64,000 nucleotides of DNA from Candidatus Gastranaerophilales bacterium. GTDB lineage: Bacteria > Cyanobacteriota > Vampirovibrionia > Gastranaerophilales > Gastranaerophilaceae. The position numbers were made by a program, and so were the translations under genes. The stretch spans positions 62,001 to 126,000 of the forward strand of contig CALVBB010000002.1 of assembly GCA_944325705.1 (NCBI GenBank), in the 5' to 3' direction. Below, in pieces: positions 57,859 to 64,000 of the stretch. Under the pieces are notes generated by a model. The model saw nothing but the letters and a program-made list of their open reading frames with translations. It was not told the origin of the DNA and made no database searches. The first letter of the stretch is position 1; each line of letters starts with the position of its first letter.

Positions 57859-58541
57859 TAGTTTCGCTGCCGGTATTAGCAGGGGAATACGGGGTTTTTA
57901 GCCCTGAAACTTACCGTTACAGACCGGAACCTGCTGAAAAAACTCTTTTTATACTTGATTTTTCAAACAGTATGTCCGAGTACCTTGACGGGCAGAGTAA
58001 AGTTGAATTAATGCTGGATACTATGCGGAGAATATTGCCTTCAATCAATAAAAATAGTTCAATAGGGCTCAGGGTTTACGGACATAAAATGGGATTTACG
58101 CCGATTGATGCGTGCAGAGCCTCAACCCTTCTTGTTCCGATTGCACCTTCAAACAGCGTAAATATTGAAGGCGCACTAATGCAAACGCACCCGCGTGGAA
58201 TGACACCGATAACTTATTCTCTGAAACAGGCAGTAAAGTATGATTTTATGGGCTTTCGTGGCAAGAAACATATAATTTTACTGACTGACGGCGGAGAAAA
58301 CTGTGACGAAAGCCCGTGCAAATATGTTATGGAGCTTATTAAAATAAGAAAAGATGTTGTAATTGATGTTATTGCATTTAACATCGATGATGCAGATGAC
58401 CTTGCTCAGCTTGAGTGCACTGCCCTTGTTACAAGCGGCAAATTCTACAGTGCAAATACTGCTGCAGAGCTTGTTAAAAGTTTAAACAACTCTATAAATG
58501 CGCATAAAGAGGTTGAGGCAAAAATTATTCCCGCGCCTTAA
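57831..58541 (+). CDS. Secreted von Willebrand factor A domain protein
   Basis: A 236-residue protein with a signal peptide (MRCLILFLFIVSLPVLAG, residues 1-18) and a VWA domain. The MIDAS metal site has D43-F-S45-N-S47 (ILDFSNSMS), RGMTPI for the threonine and LLTDGGENCD for the aspartate. It should bind divalent metal and a protein partner outside the cytoplasmic membrane. The start codon sits in a hairpin loop (see the hairpin) and no ribosome site is visible, so the start is less certain than the domain. Another reading begins no earlier. No other VWA or MoxR gene is near. Confidence 0.88.
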   Translation: MRCLILFLFIVSLPVLAGEYGVFSPETYRYRPEPAEKTLFILDFSNSMSEYLDGQSKVELMLDTMRRILPSINKNSSIGLRVYGHKMGFTPIDACRASTLLVPIAPSNSVNIEGALMQTHPRGMTPITYSLKQAVKYDFMGFRGKKHIILLTDGGENCDESPCKYVMELIKIRKDVVIDVIAFNIDDADDLAQLECTALVTSGKFYSANTAAELVKSLNNSINAHKEVEAKIIPAP

Positions 58542-58614
58542 TAACATCTTGTATAAAAGTTTTCTTTATATAATAATTGTTATGTGGTTTTTTGCATTAA
58601 AGGGATTAGTGAAA

Positions 58615-59790
58615 ATGAAAGTTTTAGCGTGTCAAAATTATAGTGTTTACAGAAAAAATATTTATTTTAAATCAAAGGATAACTCAACTGCCGCCAATCC
58701 TGGAGGCGGTGCTAAAAATGACAGAGCCGTTAAAGCCTATATCTGGGGAGCGGCAGCACTTACAGCATTAGGCTCAGGTGTATATGTCTGGAAGCACAAA
58801 AGCATCCCTAAAAATACCGGAAAATCAGGGATTAATAATATTATAGAAACTCCGCTTCCTGATGAGCCGCTGGCAAATTCGCTTCCGGAGGTTCTGAGGA
58901 AAAAACTTTCGGTAAATCACAATTTTGATAAATTTAAAAGTCTGATTTCATCGCCTGACAGAAAATTAGAAATAGGTTCGGGTGCAAATTCAAGAGTTTA
59001 TGATATTCCTTTTTTGCCCGAATACGTTTTAAAAATCCTTAATCCGGATAAAAATGTTGAACCGAATAGAATTCCTTTAGGTATATTCCCTGAGGATGTG
59101 AATCTCGGGCAGCCTGTCTGGATTCATCCGGACAACTATAAAATAATTCTTCTCAAAAAGGTTACGGGAAGCCCTAATTCCGTGAAGGACTGGTCTGACG
59201 TAATTTACGATAAAATAACTAAAATTCCGCGTAGTGTTACGACAGAGCAGGCTCAGGAGTATTATAGAAACTTTATGAGAATTGCCGCAATGCCGCAGAG
59301 CAGCTTTTATAATCTTGCAAGACAGATTCATGTGCTTGATACAACGCCGAAATTTCCGGGTGAAACTGTTAATGTCGGCTTTAAAACGGATTGTATCAAC
59401 CCTAATAATCTGCTTGTTGATTTCAAGAATAACAGGTTAAATATTATAGATTATTTCGGAAAAGACAAACCTGATCATAAAAATTCTTATATGGATATGG
59501 TGGCCGTAATCTCTGACTTTACGCTTATGCCTGAATTTTACGACCTGATGAAGCCGCAGCAGCAAAAGAAATTTTTAAAAGCGCTCAAAACTCTTGACGA
59601 GAAATGTTTTGAGGGAGCGAAAAAAGCGGACTTAACAACTGATAAGAGTGTTTTCTCCGGTTTTATAAACGAAACAAACAAATTTTTCCCGATACAGAGT
59701 GTTAAAAAGCCGGACGGAAGCGGTGAATATGTACGTCAGTACGATAAAACGGCTCAAAAGCTGCTGGATTTGCTTGCAAGCCTGAACTAG
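58615..59790 (+). CDS. Membrane-anchored kinase-like protein of unknown function
   Basis: A 392-residue protein. Residues 1-20 carry the signature (MKVLACQNYSV..., IYFKS, F18-K-S20); a membrane helix at 41-59 follows, with the rest facing the other side. A kinase-like core begins with LEIGSGANSRVYD (118-130; glycine loop), FLPEYVLKIL (K140, the ATP lysine), GFKTDCINPNNLLVDF (D259 and N264 in an HxDxxxxN-like loop where His is Lys) and LNIIDYFG (D279). It resembles eukaryotic-like or aminoglycoside-type kinases. The start at ATG 58615 uses AAAGGGAT; the earlier in-frame start lacks a ribosome site and would cover the previous stop codon. Confidence 0.8.
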   Translation: MKVLACQNYSVYRKNIYFKSKDNSTAANPGGGAKNDRAVKAYIWGAAALTALGSGVYVWKHKSIPKNTGKSGINNIIETPLPDEPLANSLPEVLRKKLSVNHNFDKFKSLISSPDRKLEIGSGANSRVYDIPFLPEYVLKILNPDKNVEPNRIPLGIFPEDVNLGQPVWIHPDNYKIILLKKVTGSPNSVKDWSDVIYDKITKIPRSVTTEQAQEYYRNFMRIAAMPQSSFYNLARQIHVLDTTPKFPGETVNVGFKTDCINPNNLLVDFKNNRLNIIDYFGKDKPDHKNSYMDMVAVISDFTLMPEFYDLMKPQQQKKFLKALKTLDEKCFEGAKKADLTTDKSVFSGFINETNKFFPIQSVKKPDGSGEYVRQYDKTAQKLLDLLASLN

Positions 59791-59791
59791 T

Positions 59792-61576
59792 CTACCTGCA
59801 GCCAGCATCAGCGTTGTCAATTTTGCCGTCAAAGTTGTTGTCTATCCCGTCAAAGCAGGAGCCTATCGAGTATTTGCTTTCGGCTCTTACTGTTGATTTT
59901 AAGTATATGTCAGGAATTTTCTGCCAGATATACAGAAAAAATTCTTTGTAAAATTTTGCAAGACAAGGGCTTTCAATTATCAGGGTGTTTTCGTCATTCT
60001 TGTTTTCCCCGCTGCTGGAAAAGTTTGCAGAGCCTGTTATAATGTACTTATCATCAATAATCATTGCTTTTGTGTGCATTTTCCCTGCATAATTTTCTAC
60101 CTTTACCGGAACCCCGACCGAGCGCAGAAGTTTAAATTTTGAATTCCTTGTGCCCGTGTTTGTTGCATCAACTATAATTCTAACATCAACTCCGCGGTTA
60201 TGTGCCCCGATTAGCGCATCAGTTATGGCACTGTGTGTTACAAGAAACGCAGGGATGTAAATGTATTGCTTTGCATTTTTTACAATGGGAACAATATGCG
60301 CTGTTATTTGTCTATCCTGCGGGGAGAAGAATACAGAGTATTTATTACTATCCAGCGCAATATTAATATTGTCTGCTGTTTTGGCTTTCAGGCTGTGAAA
60401 TTTCCCGCCGAACATCTGCTCAAACTCCTTTGTATAAAGTTTAGCAATCCTCTCTGAATTTATAATCAGCACATTATTCTGGTTAAAGCCTGAAAATCCT
60501 GTTGTAGAAAAGTTCATTGAGCCTGTGTATACTGTTTTCCCGTCAAATATTGCAAATTTATTGTGCATAAGCATATTTGTCTGTGCAGCACTCCCTTCAA
60601 CTATATCTGCTCTTATATTTGGAAATTGTTTTGCAAAGTTGTCAGTTTCGGGATAGTAATTCTCGCCGCCAGTACGGGTATCATAAACTATCCTTATGTT
60701 TACTCCTCTTTTTTCGGCATTTTTGAGCGCTAATGCAATCTGCGGAATTTCAGCCCATCCGTACAAGGCAATGTCTATACTTGAATCCGCTGAATTAATA
60801 AGGCTTACAAACTCTTTGCATACTGCATGGCTGCAATTTCTGTCAGGTTTCAGGATTGCTGTAAAATCGGTAAGAATAAGCTTTGTGCTGCCGTCGGTGA
60901 TTATTGAGGGTGCTTTTTCTATATTTTTATCATTAATAAATTTTTGTGCTTTCGAACCGGAGTGCTTTTCTACGTGGCAGAATTTACAAGGTTTTGCTCC
61001 GGAAGGAAGCTCCCCTTTCAGCAGAATAACAGCATCATGTGCAATCCTGCCATATTTACAATTCAGTGCGTGATATTTCTTGCTTTTGTGGTTGTATATT
61101 ACCAGATTAAGTTTTTCGGCCTGCTCTTTTACCGTATTGAAATTTTTTGAATTAATATTGAAGCCGTTCAGCATTAAAAGGTCTGCGTAATTTCTGTCGT
61201 CTACATAAACTTCTGCAGCCCTGCAGTCTGTGCGCGGAAAATTTTCCAGAAATTTCAGTTTAACGTTTTTTCCGGAAAGAGTTTTTGAAGCAAACTCATC
61301 TGTCAAATATCCTGTTTTTACGGCCTGTTCGAACGTAAGACCTGCATCTGCTGCCTGTTTTTCATCAATCTGTGTAAGATTTGAGGTAAAAGTCTGCGCT
61401 CCTGCAATGCAAATTGTTTCATCGTCATCCGCAATCCTGTTTCCGTTGAGGTCAACCTGTATTAAATCAGGTCTGATTATTCCAATTACCGGTGTATTTT
61501 TTGAAATATACATCTGAAACACCAGAAACGCCAGAAATATAAGTATTATAAATACTGCAGAAACTTTATCTCTCAT
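59792..61576 (-). CDS. Phospholipase D-like protein with metal-binding extras
   Basis: A 594-residue membrane-anchored protein (helix at 7-25). After an EF-hand-like loop DLNGNRIADDDE (42-53) and a CxxC-containing small domain (KYHALNCKYG... PCKFCH at 168-201), two phospholipase D HKD motifs occur: HNKFAIFDGKTVYTGSMNF at about 338-356 and HTKAMIIDDKYIITGSANF at 501-519. They likely form one active site. The C-terminal CFDGIDNNFDGKIDNADAGC (574-593) is a metal-binding repeat resembling MopE. It is probably an extracytoplasmic nuclease or phospholipase. It overlaps the YdjC stop by one base. Confidence 0.92.
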   Translation of the reverse strand: MRDKVSAVFIILIFLAFLVFQMYISKNTPVIGIIRPDLIQVDLNGNRIADDDETICIAGAQTFTSNLTQIDEKQAADAGLTFEQAVKTGYLTDEFASKTLSGKNVKLKFLENFPRTDCRAAEVYVDDRNYADLLMLNGFNINSKNFNTVKEQAEKLNLVIYNHKSKKYHALNCKYGRIAHDAVILLKGELPSGAKPCKFCHVEKHSGSKAQKFINDKNIEKAPSIITDGSTKLILTDFTAILKPDRNCSHAVCKEFVSLINSADSSIDIALYGWAEIPQIALALKNAEKRGVNIRIVYDTRTGGENYYPETDNFAKQFPNIRADIVEGSAAQTNMLMHNKFAIFDGKTVYTGSMNFSTTGFSGFNQNNVLIINSERIAKLYTKEFEQMFGGKFHSLKAKTADNINIALDSNKYSVFFSPQDRQITAHIVPIVKNAKQYIYIPAFLVTHSAITDALIGAHNRGVDVRIIVDATNTGTRNSKFKLLRSVGVPVKVENYAGKMHTKAMIIDDKYIITGSANFSSSGENKNDENTLIIESPCLAKFYKEFFLYIWQKIPDIYLKSTVRAESKYSIGSCFDGIDNNFDGKIDNADAGCR

Positions 61577-62418
61577 TATTTAATATTCTTATAATTTGTT
61601 ATTTCAAATCCTGCTTTGTAGATGTTGTTTTGAAGAATTTTATCCTTTGTAATTCCAAATTCAACAGAGTGGCTGTCTTTTTTGTTAGATAGGTATTTGC
61701 ATGGATGAATGAGTGCTTCTGCAATAAAATCCCGTCCATCAAGCGCATTAAGCCCGCATTCAACAGTCTGCGAATCCATCATGCCTGTGTAACCAACTCC
61801 AAGCAGATAGTCGTTTGTCTTAAGCCCATATTCCAGAGCAGTTGTTTTGTTTTGTTTTGTGAAATGATTCAACAGAAGAATTTTTACGATATTCAGCGGA
61901 TACTTAAAGTTAAGATGTTTTTTAAATTCCGGCACTGTATAAAATTCTTCATGCTGGGTTCTAATATAAGGAATTCCATATTCTTTTGCAAGTTTGCATG
62001 TTAATTTAAATATCGGCGGAATTGCATGTGTATGGACATGAGAATCAATGTGGTCTACCTGTGCAATGTTTATCACCTTTTCAATCTGTGCTCTGAATTC
62101 CTTTTCAAGTCTATTAAGAAACTCTTTATCCTTTGATTTTCTGATTAGTCCTAAATAGCCGCAATTGAAATTTCCGAGGTTGTCTGTTATATCAGGGAAA
62201 TTACTCAGCGCTCTGCCTTCCATGATGTTAAGATGAATTCCCAGTCCTAAATTCTGGCACTCAGGAAGTATTTCATTAATGGCACCTTCAAAAGCCGGCC
62301 CGTTCGCACAGATGCTGGCGCTTTTTAAAAATCCGTCGTTGCAGCCAAAGAGTACCGCTCTGTTAAAATCCTGCGACATTCCGAAATCATCTGCGTTTAA
62401 TATAAATTTTTTAGTCAT
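61576..62418 (-). CDS. YdjC/ChbG-family carbohydrate deacetylase
   Basis: A 280-residue deacetylase-like protein with ILNADDFGMSQDFN (D11, D12), VDHIDSHVHTHAIPPIFKL (metal histidines), and GIHLNIMEGRA, typical of YdjC/ChbG, which removes acetyl groups from chito-oligosaccharides or related sugar lipids. Its partner could be the GT2 glycosyltransferase divergently placed upstream: such pairs are found in lipid-linked sugar pathways. It is followed directly by the PLD-like gene, forming a two-gene operon. Confidence 0.9.
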   Translation of the reverse strand: MTKKFILNADDFGMSQDFNRAVLFGCNDGFLKSASICANGPAFEGAINEILPECQNLGLGIHLNIMEGRALSNFPDITDNLGNFNCGYLGLIRKSKDKEFLNRLEKEFRAQIEKVINIAQVDHIDSHVHTHAIPPIFKLTCKLAKEYGIPYIRTQHEEFYTVPEFKKHLNFKYPLNIVKILLLNHFTKQNKTTALEYGLKTNDYLLGVGYTGMMDSQTVECGLNALDGRDFIAEALIHPCKYLSNKKDSHSVEFGITKDKILQNNIYKAGFEITNYKNIK

Positions 62419-62510
62419 TTTGTATTTTTTTTATTGCACTCCAACTTAAATTATTATATTATAAAGTTGCTGGCTCTGGCAATTTTGTAATATTAAGAAA
62501 GAGTGTTTTT

Positions 62511-63464
62511 ATGGAAAAGCCTAAATTAGCAATAATTATTCCGTGTTACAATGAAGAATTATGTGTAAAAACAACAGTGGAAAAGCTGTTTGCCGTACTG
62601 GATGACTTAATTAAAAAAGATAAAATTAAGCCGGACAGCTATCTTTATCTTGTTGATGACGGTTCAACCGACAAAACCTGGGATATTATAGCAGAGCTGC
62701 ATAACCAGAACCCTCTTGTTAAAGGGCAGAAATTCATCAGAAACTACGGCAACCAGAAGGCCCTTATTGCTGGACTTGAAGGGGTAAGAGATTTAGGCTG
62801 TGACTGTGCCGTATCTATTGATGCAGATCTTCAGCAGGATGAACATGCTATAGAAAAATTTATTGATGAATATATGAAAGGTTATGATATTGTTTCAGGT
62901 ATCAGAAACGACCGCAAAACAGATTCTCTTTTCAAAAAGACAACCGCTGTTTTGTTTTATAAGTTAATGAATCTACTCGGGGTGAAGATTCCCGTTAATC
63001 ATTCGGATTACAGACTTATTAGCAGGCGTGCACTAAGCTTAATGTCACAGTATCATGAAACTTCGCTGTTTCTGCGCGGTTTTTTCCATGAACTAGGGCT
63101 AAAAACAGCTTATGTGCACTTTGATGTTAAACAGAGGATGGCTGGCAAGTCAAAATTTAATTTTGTAAAACTTCTGGAGCTTTCTCTGAGCGGAATTACA
63201 TCTTTCAGTATTGTGCCTTTGCGTATAATTACTGCGCTCGGGTTTTTGATGGCATTGTTCGGCTTTGTTGTCGGATTTGAGGCTGTAATTGAAAAAATAT
63301 TTTATAATAATTCTCCGAATGGTATGACAACAACGATTATACTGCTCTGTGTATTTGGCGGAATACAGATTTTCTGCTCCGGCATCATCGGAGAATATGT
63401 TGGACAGGTTTTCAGAGAAGTAAAGTCGCGCCCGAGATATATTAAAGAAACTGAATTGAAATAA
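62511..63464 (+). CDS. GT2 glycosyltransferase, dolichol-phosphate/undecaprenyl-phosphate type
   Basis: A 317-residue membrane enzyme that moves a sugar from a nucleotide donor to a polyprenyl phosphate. The GT-A domain has IIIPCYNEELCVKTTV, LVDDGSTDKTW, DADLQQDE (the DxD-like motif), DRYLISRRALSL-like NHSDYRLISRRAL and the KFNFVKLLEL link to two membrane helices (about 232-262 and 270-295). It resembles GtrB/ArnC. AAGAAAG before ATG 62511 is a fair ribosome site. Divergent YdjC starts 92 bp away, consistent with glycan work. Confidence 0.93.
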   Translation: MEKPKLAIIIPCYNEELCVKTTVEKLFAVLDDLIKKDKIKPDSYLYLVDDGSTDKTWDIIAELHNQNPLVKGQKFIRNYGNQKALIAGLEGVRDLGCDCAVSIDADLQQDEHAIEKFIDEYMKGYDIVSGIRNDRKTDSLFKKTTAVLFYKLMNLLGVKIPVNHSDYRLISRRALSLMSQYHETSLFLRGFFHELGLKTAYVHFDVKQRMAGKSKFNFVKLLELSLSGITSFSIVPLRIITALGFLMALFGFVVGFEAVIEKIFYNNSPNGMTTTIILLCVFGGIQIFCSGIIGEYVGQVFREVKSRPRYIKETELK

Positions 63465-63572
63465 GCCGGACTGCTGAATAGGAGTGTCGACAACTAGATA
63501 AGTTTTGTCTACTTATGTTATAAATTTAAGGCTTTATTTCTGTGTCTTATATTGCCCAAGCCTAACTGAAAT

Positions 63573-63578
63573 AAAAAA
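63573..63578 (-). terminator. U tract ending the SRP RNA
   Basis: On the minus strand TTTTTTA follows the closing 5'/3' helix of the RNA (GCCGTGC/GCACGGC), making it a rho-independent terminator. Confidence 0.75.
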
Positions 63579-63833
63579 GCCGTGCCACTGTCTATCGAAA
63601 CCTGCAGATAAAATCTTTAAATACACTACCTCTTTTTAAAAATATAACACCCGCAAAGGTCACCTTAGTGCTGCTATGTTTCCATCCTGACACGGTTCGG
63701 AGTTTTACGCCGCTATACCATTAAACGTCAACAATAACATATTTATCAACAGTATCAACAAGCCCCTCACAACAGGCTCTGCACCCCGCGTAAGCTTCGG
63801 GTCGAGGGATTGCAATTCCCCGTGGAGCACGGC
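63579..63833 (-). ncRNA. ffs: Signal recognition particle RNA, large type
   Basis: A 255-nt RNA of the bacterial large (Alu-containing) type. Its ends GCCGTGCTCC and GGCACGGC pair; near the 5' end TTGACGTTT-like and the S-domain GTCAGGATGGAAACATAGCAGCACTAAGG are nearly the Bacillus motifs (GTCAGG, GGAA, AGCAGC). A tight TGCTATAAT -10 lies nine bases before the 5' end and a U tract follows the 3' end. It scaffolds Ffh in SRP targeting. Most cyanobacteria have only the small 4.5S-like form, so a large form is noteworthy here. Confidence 0.93.
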
Positions 63834-63841
63834 TTATTTTT

Positions 63842-63850
63842 ATTATAGCA
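63842..63850 (-). promoter_or_regulatory. Extended -10 of the SRP RNA gene
   Basis: TGCTATAAT on the minus strand predicts a start within a base or two of the RNA's 5' end (63833). Confidence 0.65.
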
Positions 63851-64000
63851 TAAAAATATATATAAATGCAATTTTGAGGAATATGTTTGTTGCGGTCTGT
63901 TGAAAAGTTGAAAAGTTGGAGGGGGAAAGGTTAACATAAGATATGTCATTTTAATGATTAGTTTCTTCCCGTGTGCACGGTCTCTCCCAATATTCTACTG

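Noticed and set aside
63767-63949. A 60-codon minus frame over the SRP RNA promoter and 5' half
   Set aside because: Overlaps a well-supported non-coding RNA; no ribosome site or family.
1-64000. CRISPR arrays, IS elements, prophage genes, tRNA or rRNA genes
   Set aside because: No regularly spaced repeats, transposase, integrase or phage structural genes, and no tRNA cloverleaf were found by eye.

Overview
The window is AT-rich, densely packed bacterial chromosome with no rRNA, tRNA, prophage, CRISPR array or insertion sequence that I can see. It most likely comes from a non-photosynthetic relative of the Cyanobacteria (Melainabacteria/Vampirovibrionia, probably the gut order Gastranaerophilales). 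The evidence is the F-type ATPase operon order a-c-b'-b-delta-alpha-gamma, with two different b subunits and no beta/epsilon genes, as in cyanobacteria and chloroplasts; no photosynthesis genes; a fermentative sodium-pumping oxaloacetate decarboxylase; and several gene families I associate with that order. The assignment is inference, not proof.

Layout. 1-12.2 kb is mostly housekeeping: tsaD, a kinase-like protein, a glutathione-synthetase-like ATP-grasp enzyme, an MBL-fold hydrolase, ribD, an AmmeMemoRadiSam B-A fusion, dnaX, an LD-carboxypeptidase, rsmE and a CCA-adding enzyme. 12.2-16.8 kb holds a broken prepilin gene beside an XRE regulator, two tandem paralogous membrane proteins of unknown function, and a GC-rich, structured non-coding stretch. 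16.8-26.2 kb is bioenergetic: the ATPase operon, divergent from a biotin ligase plus oxaloacetate decarboxylase operon (gamma, alpha, beta). 26.2-30.1 kb carries purM-purN-purD and glgC. 30.3-35.5 kb has two small unknown membrane proteins, an ECF sigma factor with its anti-sigma factor, an aconitase-family dehydratase, an intact prepilin with a divergent XRE regulator, and a small acidic protein.

35.5-44.7 kb has the first of two 'MGMAAS' paralogues, a YbaK-type deacylase, a homocitrate/isopropylmalate synthase-like enzyme, a TPR protein, an HELAH membrane protein, a sensor histidine kinase and an FAD dehydrogenase. 45-51.1 kb is a condensin operon (smc-scpA-scpB) followed by a matrixin-TPR protease. 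51.4-64 kb has the second MGMAAS protein, an alpha-glucan phosphorylase, a divergent subtilase without a signal peptide, a methionine gamma-lyase family enzyme, a von Willebrand A protein, a second kinase-like membrane protein, a phospholipase D-like protein, a YdjC deacetylase, a GT2 glycosyltransferase and a large-type SRP RNA.

Metabolic reading: oxaloacetate decarboxylation can export sodium, while the ATPase c ring looks proton-specific. Glycogen is made through glgC and broken down by the phosphorylase. The most novel material is a set of otherwise unrelated, mostly unrecognised proteins (kinase-like, subtilase-like, membrane and small proteins) that share a short N-terminal aromatic-x-small signature (F-x-G/A/S within about residues 11-34). 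I suspect a lineage-specific sorting or processing signal. Also notable are a repeated prepilin/XRE divergent module and very short or absent 5' leaders at several genes.
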